A stretch of 64,000 bases of DNA from Halolactibacillus alkaliphilus (GTDB lineage: Bacteria > Bacillota > Bacilli > Bacillales > Amphibacillaceae), in the NCBI RefSeq assembly GCF_900115465.1, contig NZ_FOWN01000007.1, positions 29,553 through 93,552 on the forward strand, written 5' to 3'. Position numbers and translations under genes: made by a program. A model generated the notes under the pieces. It made no database searches and was not told the origin of the DNA. It saw only the letters and a list, made by a program, of their open reading frames with translations. This document shows, piece by piece, positions 1 to 8,445 of the stretch; position 1 is the first letter of the stretch, and each line of letters opens with the position of its first letter.

Positions 1-310
1 CAAAATCACTGCGTGTCAAAGCTAATACTCCTTGATATTGATGTAGTGTCTCACTAAATCGGTGAGCAAATGTCCCTTCTTGACGAATAACATCGGCTAT
101 AAAGGTCGAAAACCTTCCCCGATAGTGACGACTATATTCAAGCAAGTAATCATCAATAAGCTTTTGATGGTAAGACATTTCTCTGTGTAGCAAACGGAAA
201 AAGTGTTGGCAATCTTTTAACGTATGTTGTCTCGTGTTTAATTGAGCGGCTTTAAGGCAACCTAGTAGCGTCGTGCAAGTAAAAACTAGCACCAAGAGGA
301 TGACAGACAT
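1..310 (-). CDS. spoIIIAB: Stage III sporulation protein AB, N-terminal part (runs off window)
   Basis: I translated this frame directly from the complementary strand; it starts at the ATG at 310 and is open to the window edge (about 103 residues). It opens with a hydrophobic segment (VILLVLVFTCTTLLG) followed by a charged helical stretch with the LKDCQHFFRLLHREMSYH pattern typical of SpoIIIAB, a small membrane-anchored protein of the SpoIIIA-SpoIIQ channel between forespore and mother cell. It begins 5 bp after the spoIIIAA stop codon, so the two are probably translationally coupled in a mother-cell sporulation operon. The rest of spoIIIA should lie left of the window. Confidence 0.85.
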   Translation of the reverse strand, partial: MSVILLVLVFTCTTLLGCLKAAQLNTRQHTLKDCQHFFRLLHREMSYHQKLIDDYLLEYSRHYRGRFSTFIADVIRQEGTFAHRFSETLHQYQGVLALTRSDF

Positions 311-315
311 GTCTT

Positions 316-1200
316 TCACACACTTTCTTTAAGATTGATTAGTTGAAGTTCTCCCTTTTTTGTCGAAGAAAGAACGATAACACGATCAAACAATCGTTCT
401 GAGAGTAAGACTTTAAAAAACATACGAGAAGCCAGGTCTTGATAACTTGATGCATGCGCTGTACAAATAAGGCTGATTCCTGCCTTCATGCCATCTAAAA
501 GAGCGGTGACATCATGATTAGTTGCTATTTCATCTACGATGATAATATCTGGTGACATGGAGCGAATCATCAATGGAATAGCAAGATGTTTCGGACAACC
601 AGAGAGGTGATCGACTCGTGCACAGGCATTTGGTTTACTAAGGAGTGGAGGCATTATTTCTTTTCGTTCATCGATGACACAAATCTTTTTAGAAAAGGGC
701 GAAACATCTTGACTAATTGATTGAACCAACATTCTTAATAATGAGGTTTTACCCGCGTTAGGCGGACCGATAATAAGCGTACTAGCATACTGTGAATCGA
801 CAAATAGCTGGCGATGAGAGATGTTAAAAGATATACGCTGCAATTGATGAATACGTATGTTTAAAGAAGTGATAATCTCAAGGTGGTCAATTCCTTGATT
901 ATTCATAATGATATCTCCCGCTAGTCCGACACGATGCCCCCCAGGTAAAGTAATAAAACATTCTTTTAATTCTCTAGCATAACGATACCGCGAAGATACA
1001 AACAAGTTATCCAGCAGCTCTTTAAACACGTGCTGATGCATCTCATATGGCAATAATTGATACCCCCGTTTATACATACATTCCAGTGGTTGATTAAGAC
1101 GTGCGCGAATCTCTTCGATGGCTCCTAATGGCTTCTCATATTTTTCGATTAAATCAATGACATCCTTTTGAAATAAAACGTGCACATCTTTTGGTAGCAT
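316..1200 (-). CDS. spoIIIAA: Stage III sporulation protein AA, secretion-type ATPase
   Basis: The 294-residue protein has a Walker A motif GPPNAGKTS near residues 145-153, a Walker B strand PDIIIVDEIA near 217-226, and the RSMSPDIIIVDE block of SpoIIIAA. Members of the family resemble type II/IV secretion ATPases and energise the SpoIIIA-SpoIIQ feeding channel in the mother cell. A strong ribosome-binding site (GGGGAGG) lies just upstream of the ATG at 1200. In B. subtilis the operon is under sigma-E; I could not identify a convincing sigma-E promoter in the short 5' gap. The gene follows efp, from which it is separated by a terminator, as in B. subtilis. Confidence 0.95.
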   Translation of the reverse strand: MLPKDVHVLFQKDVIDLIEKYEKPLGAIEEIRARLNQPLECMYKRGYQLLPYEMHQHVFKELLDNLFVSSRYRYARELKECFITLPGGHRVGLAGDIIMNNQGIDHLEIITSLNIRIHQLQRISFNISHRQLFVDSQYASTLIIGPPNAGKTSLLRMLVQSISQDVSPFSKKICVIDERKEIMPPLLSKPNACARVDHLSGCPKHLAIPLMIRSMSPDIIIVDEIATNHDVTALLDGMKAGISLICTAHASSYQDLASRMFFKVLLSERLFDRVIVLSSTKKGELQLINLKESV

Positions 1201-1263
1201 GACATCCTCCCCTATAAACCATATCCTATCGATATAGCTTATGCGAGGAAGTCTTTAAACATG

Positions 1264-1313
1264 AAAAAACACATCAAACAATTGTTAGTGTCCTCACAAT
1301 TGTTTGATGTGTT
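1264..1313 (-). terminator. Rho-independent terminator of efp
   Basis: An 18-bp perfect inverted repeat (1268-1285 with 1296-1313) encloses a 10-nt loop. Read on the minus strand the hairpin is followed by a run of six T. It lies directly downstream of efp and upstream of spoIIIAA. Confidence 0.9.
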
Positions 1314-1321
1314 ATGTTGTT

Positions 1322-1879
1322 TTAAGCTCTAGAAACGTATTTACCGTCCGTTGTGCTGACAATTAAGCGATCCCCTTGGTTAACAAAGAAAGGCACTTGA
1401 ACTGTTAGTCCTGTTTCCATAATGGCTGGCTTCGAACCTCCACTTGCCGTATCACCTTTGATTCCTGGTTCTGTTTCAGCTACTTCAAGTTCTACGTTAT
1501 TTGGTAAGGATACTCCTAATATTTCTCCTCCATAAGAGATAACGTTCACTTCCATATTCTCTTTTAAAAACTTTAATTCATATTCAATTTGCTTTTCGCT
1601 GAGTTCTAATTGCTCATAAGATTCCATATCCATAAATGTGTGAATTTCACCAGCTGCATATAGATATTGCATTTTTCTATTGTCAATATGTGCCTTGGCT
1701 ACTTTTTCCCCGCCACGAAATGTTTTGTCTTGGATGTTACCAGAACGTAAACTGCGCAATTTCGAACGTACAAAAGCTGCGCCTTTTCCTGGTTTCACGT
1801 GTTGAAACTCAAGTACTTGCCAAATATCATTATCAACTTCAATTGTTAAACCCGTCTTAAAATCATTCACTGAAATCAT
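1322..1879 (-). CDS. efp: Elongation factor P
   Basis: The 185-residue protein starts [20 protein letters not shown] and has the three-domain EF-P layout: an N-terminal KOW-like domain with the loop [11 protein letters not shown] that carries the modifiable residue (Lys32 here), then two OB-fold domains. EF-P relieves ribosome stalling at polyproline stretches. AGGAGG lies at good distance from the ATG. The gene follows the Xaa-Pro peptidase gene by 33 bp, and the two are probably cotranscribed. The length matches the family. Confidence 0.97.
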   Translation of the reverse strand: MISVNDFKTGLTIEVDNDIWQVLEFQHVKPGKGAAFVRSKLRSLRSGNIQDKTFRGGEKVAKAHIDNRKMQYLYAAGEIHTFMDMESYEQLELSEKQIEYELKFLKENMEVNVISYGGEILGVSLPNNVELEVAETEPGIKGDTASGGSKPAIMETGLTVQVPFFVNQGDRLIVSTTDGKYVSRA

Positions 1880-1912
1880 TTAAATCCTCCTAAATATCTC
1901 TTTTATTTCTAA

Positions 1913-2974
1913 CTATACTATAATAAGCTCTTTCGGTGCTTTATTCAAGCTACGATTACCATCTTTCGTCATCACAATATCATCCTCAATACGACAGCCA
2001 CCAACGTCGGGCACATAAATACCTGGTTCTACAGTGACAACCATATTTTCTTCCAAGACTATATCCCCTAGCGGTGATAAGCGAGGACCTTCGTGCACTT
2101 CCATGCCTAATCCGTGTCCCGTCCCATGTCCAAAGTATTCACCATATCCTTGTTCTTTAATATAATCACGCGTTAATGCGTCCGCTTCTTTCCCAGTCAT
2201 ACCAGGTTTCGTTCCTTTAATACCTCGTAAGTGAGCTTCTAAGACCGTATCGTAAATGTTCTTTAGCTCATCTGAAATTTCCCCGACAGCAAAGGTGCGC
2301 GTCATATCAGAACAATAACCCTGGTAAAGTGCACCAAAATCCAGCGTCACAAGTTCTCCTGTCTTAATCTGTTTATCCGTTGCAACACCATGAGGTAAGG
2401 CAGAGCGTTTCCCAGATGCAACAATAATGTCAAAGCTTGAAGACGTTGCTCCTTGTTGTCGCATGAAAAATTCTAATTCATTTGAGACCTCAATTTCTGT
2501 CATGCCTGGTTTTACAAAGGTTAGAATGTGTTCATAAGCACGATCAGAAATGGCAGCTGCTTGCTCCATAATCTTCAGTTCATCTTCCGTTTTTATCATG
2601 CGTATCGTCGCAATAATACCTGAAGTAGGAATAAGATCCACACCAATTTCATCCGCATAAGTTTTATACGTTTGATACGTCATATCATCTTCTTCAAAAC
2701 CAACATTGTTTATGTTTAATGCTTCAATAATTTCCGCTATTTTTTTTATTAACGATTGTTTATGCTCTATTACGTCATAACCAACTGCTTGCGCTGTTGC
2801 TTGTTCCATATATCGAAAATCCGTAATAAATAGTTGTTTATCTTGTGTAATCAAAACCACACCCGCGGTACCAGTAAAGCCACTTATGTATCGGCGATTG
2901 AAAGGATTTGTTACGATTAAACCATCGATTTCACGCTGCTTGAGCGTATCACGCAGTCTTTTTATTTTTTCCAT
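1913..2974 (-). CDS. yqhT: M24-family Xaa-Pro aminopeptidase / proline dipeptidase
   Basis: The 353-residue protein has an N-terminal creatinase-like domain and a C-terminal pita-bread domain. All five metal ligands of the M24 family are visible: the two Asp in LDFGALYQGYCSDMTRT, His in GHGTGHGLGMEVHEGP, Glu in VTVEPGIYVP and Glu in CRIEDDIV. It is predicted to be a cytoplasmic dinuclear-metal peptidase that cleaves X-Pro bonds. It sits immediately upstream of efp, as yqhT (papA) does in B. subtilis. Xaa-Pro dipeptidase and aminopeptidase activity cannot be told apart from sequence alone. Confidence 0.93.
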   Translation of the reverse strand: MEKIKRLRDTLKQREIDGLIVTNPFNRRYISGFTGTAGVVLITQDKQLFITDFRYMEQATAQAVGYDVIEHKQSLIKKIAEIIEALNINNVGFEEDDMTYQTYKTYADEIGVDLIPTSGIIATIRMIKTEDELKIMEQAAAISDRAYEHILTFVKPGMTEIEVSNELEFFMRQQGATSSSFDIIVASGKRSALPHGVATDKQIKTGELVTLDFGALYQGYCSDMTRTFAVGEISDELKNIYDTVLEAHLRGIKGTKPGMTGKEADALTRDYIKEQGYGEYFGHGTGHGLGMEVHEGPRLSPLGDIVLEENMVVTVEPGIYVPDVGGCRIEDDIVMTKDGNRSLNKAPKELIIV

Positions 2975-3153
2975 TTTGTCACTTCCCTTTTATTAATTAA
3001 CCTATATAGTGTATCATATTATATGCTGTTTTTATAGTTTCATATCCGATCGCGACAGGATAAGTTTTTTGAAAATATTAAAGGTTTAAGGATTAAAAAC
3101 AGTGTAACTTGGGAAAAGTAGTAATACATATACTAGACAAGGAGAGGGTTAAT

Positions 3154-3516
3154 ATGAAGCGACATCAACCAATTTGGATGTACATCCTATTTGGACTTGC
3201 TGTAGTAGGTTTAGTTTCCACATTCCTAACGGATTTTAACAGCTTAATTAGAAATATTATAATAACCGCTATAACCATCGGAATTATTTATGCTATTGTC
3301 CATACTTTCTTTTTAAAGCGCCACAACTCAAATGAAATAAAAAAGTACCGTAAAGCAGTGAAGCAATCAAAGAAAAAGTATGCGCAAAAACCGACTGGAA
3401 GTTATGCACAAGCAAAGAAAAGACCCGTAAGCAAACATAAAAAAAGACATAAAAAAACTTCTCACTTACGCGTGATTGATGGGAATAAAGATACTCATAA
3501 AAAAATGACATTATAA
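3154..3516 (+). CDS. Small YqhP/SA1362-like membrane protein
   Basis: The protein has about 120 residues, with two predicted membrane helices (roughly residues 6-25 and 32-57) followed by a very basic tail rich in KKR, KHKK and RHKK. A frame extends upstream, but GGAGAGGG sits 5 bp before the ATG at 3154, which I take as the start. In B. subtilis the position upstream of mntR holds yqhP, and this hydrophobic-then-basic layout is that of the SA1362/YqhP family. No function is established. A TTGGGA/TATACT pair at about 3105-3134 could be its promoter. Confidence 0.7.
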   Translation: MKRHQPIWMYILFGLAVVGLVSTFLTDFNSLIRNIIITAITIGIIYAIVHTFFLKRHNSNEIKKYRKAVKQSKKKYAQKPTGSYAQAKKRPVSKHKKRHKKTSHLRVIDGNKDTHKKMTL

Positions 3517-3524
3517 ACTATAAT

Positions 3525-3590
3525 AAATGCCGGTGAAGTTTAGTCACAAAGTACGTTTTACTTTGCGACTATGAACTTGACCGACATTTT
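3525..3590. terminator. Bidirectional terminator between the yqhP-like gene and mntR
   Basis: A long imperfect inverted repeat (3525-3553 with 3559-3589) lies between two convergent genes. It is followed by T-runs in one direction and an A/T-rich stretch in the other, so it can end both transcripts. Confidence 0.85.
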
Positions 3591-4016
3591 TTATTCTTTC
3601 GATAGTTGTTTTTCTCTTAATTCTTTTAATGCTTGCTCCCGCTTTTTATCTGCTTCAAAGTATTGCACCAAATCACCAATACGATCGATAGAATTCCAAC
3701 TTAAATGATGCTCAATCCCCTCTACATCATCATAAATATTTTCCTTATCGACACCGATAATTTCTAAAAATTGTTCTAACAAATCATGTCGATAAACAAG
3801 ACGTTTACCTATTTTTTTACCTTTTGCGGTTAAGATTAATCCGCGGTATTTCTCATAATTCAAGTATTCGTCTTTATCTAATTTTTTTACCATCTTAGTT
3901 ACAGAGGAAGGATGAACAGATAGAGCATCAGCGATATCAGAGACTCGCGCATAGCCTTTCGATTCAATTAATAAATAGATTTGTTCAATATAATCTTCCA
4001 TACTAGGTGTTGGCAT
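3591..4016 (-). CDS. mntR: Manganese transport regulator MntR
   Basis: This is a DtxR-family metalloregulator with an N-terminal winged helix ([28 protein letters not shown]) and a C-terminal dimerisation/metal domain. The known Mn(II) ligands are present: Asp and Glu in [10 protein letters not shown], His in [10 protein letters not shown], and Glu/Glu/His in [11 protein letters not shown]. Three ATG codons follow one another at 4022, 4019 and 4016. The third is spaced best from GTGAGGG and makes the metal-binding Asp residue 8, as in B. subtilis. It represses Mn uptake genes when Mn is replete. It is divergent from yqhL, so the shared intergenic region may control both. Confidence 0.96.
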   Translation of the reverse strand: MPTPSMEDYIEQIYLLIESKGYARVSDIADALSVHPSSVTKMVKKLDKDEYLNYEKYRGLILTAKGKKIGKRLVYRHDLLEQFLEIIGVDKENIYDDVEGIEHHLSWNSIDRIGDLVQYFEADKKREQALKELREKQLSKE

Positions 4017-4128
4017 CATCATCCCTCACTTTCTATTATACATCTTAATTTTAAACAGCACATTCAAGCTTACCATTTTATTTTATCATAAGTAAAGCTT
4101 CGTTTGCAGAATTAATCAATTAGTCACA

Positions 4129-4176
4129 TGAAATGTACATTTCACTTAAAAGAAAACGGTTCACTTTTTCGGTGAA
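4129..4176. promoter_or_regulatory. Two palindromes in the mntR-yqhL divergent region
   Basis: TGAAATGTACATTTCA (4129-4144) is a perfect 16-bp palindrome. TTCAC-N7-GTGAA (4160-4176) is a second inverted repeat that covers the -35 hexamer of the yqhL promoter. Their centres are about 31.5 bp apart, close to three helical turns. They look like operators, but I do not recognise the regulator. Confidence 0.45.
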
Positions 4177-4188
4177 AAGTCGTATAAT
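4160..4188 (+). promoter_or_regulatory. Sigma-A-type promoter of yqhL
   Basis: TTCACT (4160-4165) and a consensus TATAAT (4183-4188) are separated by 17 bp. The predicted start lies about 25 bp before the yqhL start codon. Confidence 0.75.
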
Positions 4189-4219
4189 AGACGCAGACTG
4201 AAAAAAAGGGGATTTTACT

Positions 4220-4627
4220 ATGAATTATACACTTGCGCTTGCCTGGGATTGGATTGCACTTCTTGTCCTTGCTTTAGCCTACATCGGTTATACACTCTAT
4301 CGATACTTTAAAACAAGAAAAATACTCACAACACTCTCAGAAGAAAATTTTAGAGAAGGCTATCGTAAAGCCCAATTGATTGATGTACGCGAACAAAAAG
4401 AATTTGATGGCGGACACATTTGGGGCGCGCGAAATATTCCTGTTACACAATTAAAACAACGCATGAAAGAGCTGCGCAAAGATATGCCTATTTACCTTTA
4501 CTGTCAATCTGGTTCACGATCTCAGCGTGCTGCTTGGTTACTTTACAAAAATGGTTACACCGAACTTTATGACCTAAAAGGTGGCTATAAAGATTGGAAA
4601 GGTAAAATTAAAAAAACATCGAAATGA
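4220..4627 (+). CDS. yqhL: Membrane-anchored rhodanese-like protein
   Basis: The 135-residue protein has one N-terminal membrane helix (about residues 8-27) and a single cytoplasmic rhodanese domain. The active-site loop YCQSGSRSQRAA carries the catalytic Cys of the CxxGxRS form, and the IDVREQKEFDGGHIWGARNIP block is typical. Such proteins bind or transfer sulfane sulfur; the physiological substrate of YqhL is not known. The start follows an AAAAGGGG ribosome-binding site. The gene converges on aroK, with which it shares a terminator. Confidence 0.9.
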   Translation: MNYTLALAWDWIALLVLALAYIGYTLYRYFKTRKILTTLSEENFREGYRKAQLIDVREQKEFDGGHIWGARNIPVTQLKQRMKELRKDMPIYLYCQSGSRSQRAAWLLYKNGYTELYDLKGGYKDWKGKIKKTSK

Positions 4628-4632
4628 CCAAC

Positions 4633-4667
4633 AAGACAAGCTCATCCTATTTGGATGAGCTTGTCTT
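4633..4667. terminator. Convergent terminator of yqhL and aroK
   Basis: A perfect 15-bp inverted repeat (4633-4647 with 4653-4667) encloses a 5-nt loop. Its right arm reaches the last codon of aroK, so the terminator overlaps the end of that gene. Confidence 0.9.
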
Positions 4668-5160
4668 ATTTATGAATATTTTCTAATATAGCTTGTGCGA
4701 TATTTTCAGGCGAGCGATAAGTCGTATTAATGACAAATTGACTGACTTCTTTATAAAGTACTTGCCTATGATCAAATAGTTGCTTTTTCACTTCTAAGTC
4801 TTGATGCCATAATGGACGTTCTTGATCATCTTTTAAGCGTTCAACAATTTCCGTCCACGCCGTTTCAAGAAAAACGACATACTGTTGTGATAGAATATTG
4901 CGATTGTCTTCTCTTTCAACAATCCCGCCTCCCGTTGAGATGATGCCGGTTTGTTTTGTAGTTTCTAATAGCGCATCATGTTCAAGTTTTCTGAAAAATG
5001 CCTCCCCATGTGCGTAGAAAATGTCAGAAATACGTTGTCCCGCTTTTTGTTCGATAACCTTATCTAAATCAAACATTGACATCTTTGACACTTTTGCTAA
5101 TGCCTTAGCTACAGTTGATTTTCCACTTCCCATAAATCCTACCAAATAAATTCGTTGCAT
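4666..5160 (-). CDS. aroK: Shikimate kinase
   Basis: The 164-residue protein is an NMP-kinase-like P-loop protein. The Walker A motif GFMGSGKST is at residues 8-16, the shikimate-binding Asp is in FDLDKVIE, and the GGG triad is in STGGGIVE. The R-x4-RPLW lid segment is also present. It phosphorylates shikimate at O3 in aromatic amino-acid synthesis. The ATG is preceded by AGGGGGAG. It stands alone between the convergent yqhL and the divergent comG operon; no other aro gene lies in the window. Confidence 0.95.
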   Translation of the reverse strand: MQRIYLVGFMGSGKSTVAKALAKVSKMSMFDLDKVIEQKAGQRISDIFYAHGEAFFRKLEHDALLETTKQTGIISTGGGIVEREDNRNILSQQYVVFLETAWTEIVERLKDDQERPLWHQDLEVKKQLFDHRQVLYKEVSQFVINTTYRSPENIAQAILENIHK

Positions 5161-5306
5161 ACAGCTCCCCCTTTTTAAATTTAATGCATTTAAATATTAT
5201 CTGAATAATTATACATTTTTTCAGGAAATAATACTACCTGCCTGAAATTGTCGCTAGAAACTTCGTCAATTTCAAAATAATACTTCATGAAACAGCTCTC
5301 ACACGC

Positions 5307-5335
5307 TTGCCGTCTGTGGTTTTTTCACCTATTAT
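5307..5335 (+). promoter_or_regulatory. Probable promoter of the comG operon
   Basis: TTGCCG (5307-5312) and TATTAT (5330-5335) are separated by 17 bp and sit just upstream of comGA. An 8-bp inverted repeat TGAAATTG/CAATTTCA with a 16-nt spacer lies at 5243-5274. I could not find a convincing pair of ComK AT-boxes. Confidence 0.6.
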
Positions 5336-5367
5336 CGTAACCAACAATAGATTATAGAGGTGAAGGC

Positions 5368-6345
5368 ATGTATAGTTCAGATCGTTTCTTAAATAATGTT
5401 ATTTTATTTGCGCTCAAAGAAAATGTTACCGATATTCATTTTGTCCCCTGTGACACATCAACACATGTTTATTTACGCGTACACGGACAGCGTCATATAT
5501 ATAAAACGCTTTTATTACCTCACTATAAAGCACTACTAAACCATTTGAAATTCCAAGCGCAAATGGATGTTGGTGAAACTAGATTACCACAAGATGGTGT
5601 CGTAACATTGAATGTCGAAGATACGAAACTCGACTTAAGACTTTCTACACTACCCGTAAGACAAGAAGAGTCTTTAGCTATAAGAATATTACCTCATAAT
5701 GATATACTACCACTAAATAAACTACTTTTATTTAATTATCAAGTAACAAGACTGAAATCTTTGATTCAAAAACCTTCTGGTATTGTCCTGCTAACAGGTC
5801 CAACTGGGTCGGGAAAAACAACCCTCTTATACAGTCTAATTGAAACGCTTTTAAAAGAGCAATCTTACCAAACCATCACACTTGAAGATCCCATAGAAAA
5901 AGATTTAAACCATTTTGTACAAGTGCAAATAAATGAAAAAAGTGGCATGACATATCAAACCGGCTTAAAAGCAGCCCTAAGACACGATCCCGATATATTA
6001 ATGGTAGGAGAAATTAGAGATCATAAAACAGCTGCTTTTGTTTTTCACGCTGCTTATACAGGGCATCTTGTTTTTTCGACTTTACATGCAAAAGATGCCA
6101 AAGGCACAATTCATCGTTTAATAGAAATGGGCATCAAGCCCGTTGATCTTACGCAAAACCTTTTAGCGATTTGCGCTACTGAGCTCATTTCAATTAATCA
6201 TAAAGAACATCCCCGGGCTGCTATAATTGAGTTTTTAACTGGGGCATCTCTGCTTCAATATTGCGAGTCTCAACACACATCTCTTGCGAGTGATGTGACT
6301 TTCGGGCAGCTAAAACGAAAGGCTTATGCTTATGGTTTTGTTTAA
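5368..6345 (+). CDS. comGA: Competence pseudopilus assembly ATPase ComGA
   Basis: The 325-residue protein is a GspE/PilB-family traffic ATPase. It has an N-terminal domain, Walker A GPTGSGKTT near residue 144, the Asp-box LEDPIE, Walker B PDILMVGEIRD near residue 207, and the His-box FSTLHAKDA. It powers assembly of the transformation pseudopilus at the inner face of the membrane. The ATG follows GAGGTGAAGG. It is the first gene of an intact seven-gene operon and overlaps comGB by 20 bp. The C-terminal zinc-binding region of longer PilB proteins is missing, as is usual for ComGA. Confidence 0.97.
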   Translation: MYSSDRFLNNVILFALKENVTDIHFVPCDTSTHVYLRVHGQRHIYKTLLLPHYKALLNHLKFQAQMDVGETRLPQDGVVTLNVEDTKLDLRLSTLPVRQEESLAIRILPHNDILPLNKLLLFNYQVTRLKSLIQKPSGIVLLTGPTGSGKTTLLYSLIETLLKEQSYQTITLEDPIEKDLNHFVQVQINEKSGMTYQTGLKAALRHDPDILMVGEIRDHKTAAFVFHAAYTGHLVFSTLHAKDAKGTIHRLIEMGIKPVDLTQNLLAICATELISINHKEHPRAAIIEFLTGASLLQYCESQHTSLASDVTFGQLKRKAYAYGFV

Positions 6346-7369
6346 AACTAAACATAAAGATATAACAATCCAAAATCAACTCTTAATGATGACGCGGCTT
6401 TGCACATTATTAGATGCACATTATTCGTTAAAAGAGGCGTTAATTATTATGCGTTTTAATACAAGTCATAAAAAAACAATTGATTATATCCTTCAATCAT
6501 TAAGTAATGGTCACACATTAGACAGCACATTAAAACGACTAAGCTTCCACCCTCAAATCGTGAGCCATACCTACTATGGATTATTGCACGGGGAACTAGC
6601 TAGTGGCATCCATCAAGCTCTTGAACTCATTAAAAAAAAGCACCAGTTAAAACAACAACTCATCAAAACTATTCGGTACCCACTTGTTTTAATTTCAGGT
6701 TTTCTTCTTATGCTATATTTTATCCAACACTACATTTACCCAAACTTTTTACAACTCTTTAGTACAGGTCAGTCAGAACCAACAATAATCACATTGGCAT
6801 TATTTCTTGTGTCAAAGTTATTTGTCATTTTACGCTTCAGCTTAATTTTTCTACTACTTTTGTCCATAATCTCTTTTATCGTCTACCGACAAACATCGGT
6901 AAAACAGCAAATGTATTTAATACGTTGCATGCCACGATTATTAAGAATATGCGCTTACTACAACAGTGTGACTTTTGCTATGCATTATAAAAGTTTATTA
7001 GCTGCACATTTTTCAGCGAAAGAAGCACTAGGTCATTTAATAGATTCAAACAACAACAGCTATTTTTCTCAATCTGTCTCAGAACTAGCTGATTCACTTG
7101 CAGGTGGTTCTACCCTGTATAATAGTTTAATTCAGCATGATTTTTTCAATGAAAAACTGAGTTACTTATTTATGACCAATGAAGCACACCAATTACTTAC
7201 TACATCTCTTAATATCTTTGTGAAGGAGGCGATTGATGATACAACATTTATGATTGAAAAAACGCTTCAGTATATCCAACCCATTATCTTTTCCTTGATC
7301 GCTGTCAGCATTGTGCTCATTTACTTATCCTTACTATTGCCAATGATTGACATGATGCAAACTATTTAG
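6326..7369 (+). CDS. comGB: Competence pseudopilus platform protein ComGB
   Basis: The protein has about 347 residues and is a GspF/PilC-type polytopic platform protein with two repeated cytoplasmic helical domains. Membrane helices lie near residues 117-137, 152-185 and the C-terminus (FSLIAVSIVLIYLSLLLPMI). It anchors the pseudopilus assembly machine. It overlaps comGA; a second ATG two codons later (6332) is equally possible, with GAAAGG as ribosome-binding site. The length is typical for the family. Confidence 0.93.
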   Translation: MLMVLFKTKHKDITIQNQLLMMTRLCTLLDAHYSLKEALIIMRFNTSHKKTIDYILQSLSNGHTLDSTLKRLSFHPQIVSHTYYGLLHGELASGIHQALELIKKKHQLKQQLIKTIRYPLVLISGFLLMLYFIQHYIYPNFLQLFSTGQSEPTIITLALFLVSKLFVILRFSLIFLLLLSIISFIVYRQTSVKQQMYLIRCMPRLLRICAYYNSVTFAMHYKSLLAAHFSAKEALGHLIDSNNNSYFSQSVSELADSLAGGSTLYNSLIQHDFFNEKLSYLFMTNEAHQLLTTSLNIFVKEAIDDTTFMIEKTLQYIQPIIFSLIAVSIVLIYLSLLLPMIDMMQTI

Positions 7370-7381
7370 GAGGACGTTATT

Positions 7382-7696
7382 ATGTATAAGAATGAAAATG
7401 GATTTACTTTAATTGAAATGCTTATTGTCATGAGTATTATTGCGTTATTGCTAATACTGATTACGCCAAAACTAGCCGATCACCAAGAAAATATTACCCG
7501 GCGTTCAGACGAAGCCGTTGTTGGTTTTGTAAATACACAGATCCAATCTTATTATCTCGACCACCACTATTTCCCAGCTGATTTTGATGCACTCATTTCC
7601 GGTCAATATATTGAAGAAGAATTAATGAGCAGTACAACGACTCCGCTTATTTTTACAGACACAACAAACAAAAAAGTTAAACTTACTAGTGAATAG
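7382..7696 (+). CDS. comGC: Major competence pseudopilin ComGC
   Basis: The 104-residue protein carries a class III prepilin signal: a short leader MYKNENG followed by FTLIEMLIVMSIIALLLILITP, with cleavage expected after Gly7 and Glu at position +5 of the mature protein. ComGC is the main subunit of the DNA-uptake pseudopilus, processed by the ComC peptidase. An AGGAGG ribosome-binding site precedes the ATG, the best in the operon, which fits a major subunit. It is followed by four minor pseudopilin genes that overlap one another. Confidence 0.96.
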   Translation: MYKNENGFTLIEMLIVMSIIALLLILITPKLADHQENITRRSDEAVVGFVNTQIQSYYLDHHYFPADFDALISGQYIEEELMSSTTTPLIFTDTTNKKVKLTSE

Positions 7697-8141
7697 AAAA
7701 AACTGGTCAGGTGGATTTACATTAGTCGAAGTGCTCATTGTATTGAGTATCATTCAAGTGTTTACCTATTTTGGTATCAATCACTTAGACAAAACACAAG
7801 ACAAACAAACCTTTGAGCGTTGGTATAAACAATTTGAAATTGATGTACTATATTTACAAAAACAAAGTTTAGTGTCTAGTCAATTACCTTATATCCAATT
7901 TTACACCTCTGATTATTTATACACGGTAAGTGAAACGACCTCCAAAAAACACTTATTTAAAAGGACCTACCCTAATGAGTGGGACGTTCGCTTCCCTACA
8001 ACTAAAAGCAAACTGACTTTTTCAAATAATGGTCAAGTGCAGCATCCGGGTACAATGACTATTCTAACAAAGCACTACTTATTCACCATTACATTTCCAT
8101 TTGGAAAAGGGCGATGCTATGTCAATTATACAGAACGATAA
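7689..8141 (+). CDS. comGD: Minor pseudopilin ComGD
   Basis: The 150-residue protein has the prepilin motif MNRKNWSGG-FTLVEVLIVLSIIQVF. The start is a GTG at 7689, inside the last codons of comGC (8-bp overlap), so translation is probably coupled. The size and position match ComGD, a low-abundance pseudopilin needed for transformation. No other Met would keep the prepilin signal intact. Confidence 0.9.
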   Translation: MNRKNWSGGFTLVEVLIVLSIIQVFTYFGINHLDKTQDKQTFERWYKQFEIDVLYLQKQSLVSSQLPYIQFYTSDYLYTVSETTSKKHLFKRTYPNEWDVRFPTTKSKLTFSNNGQVQHPGTMTILTKHYLFTITFPFGKGRCYVNYTER

Positions 8142-8445
8142 AGGTTTTTTCTTATTAGAAAGCTTATTTATCTTATCTTTATTGTCCATTATGATTATGG
8201 TGCATTTACCTCTTCAACAAATCATCAAGTTAAATCAGCGGACAGAAGCAGATCATATCCGCATACATCACGCTTTATATGATTACGCCCTAAAAAGCGG
8301 CACGAGTGGAAATGTAACACTGCTAACGTATGATACAGTGGTTACCGTCTCCCACCATCCCCACTTCACTGAAGTAACAGCAACATACACAAATATCCAA
8401 CATAGCGAAGAGGTGGCCCGCATATATTATGTACCAAAACACTAA
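8119..8445 (+). CDS. comGE: Minor pseudopilin ComGE
   Basis: The protein has about 108 residues from the ATG at 8119, which follows GGAAAAGGG; a TTG at 8101 would extend it by six residues. The N-terminus MSIIQNDKG-FFLLESLFILSLLSIMIM is a degenerate but recognisable prepilin signal with Glu at +5. Overlap with comGD (23 bp) and comGF (17 bp) supports its place in the operon. Sequence conservation in ComGE is weak across Bacillaceae, so the name rests on position plus the signal. Confidence 0.85.
   Translation: MSIIQNDKGFFLLESLFILSLLSIMIMVHLPLQQIIKLNQRTEADHIRIHHALYDYALKSGTSGNVTLLTYDTVVTVSHHPHFTEVTATYTNIQHSEEVARIYYVPKH

Noticed and set aside
1201..1262. Sigma-E promoter of spoIIIAA
   Set aside because: Expected from B. 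subtilis biology, but no -10/-35 pair in this interval matches well enough to report.
5161..5367. ComK-binding site upstream of comGA
   Set aside because: I looked for paired AAAA-N5-TTTT boxes with ComK spacing and found none convincing, so I list only a sigma-A-type promoter.
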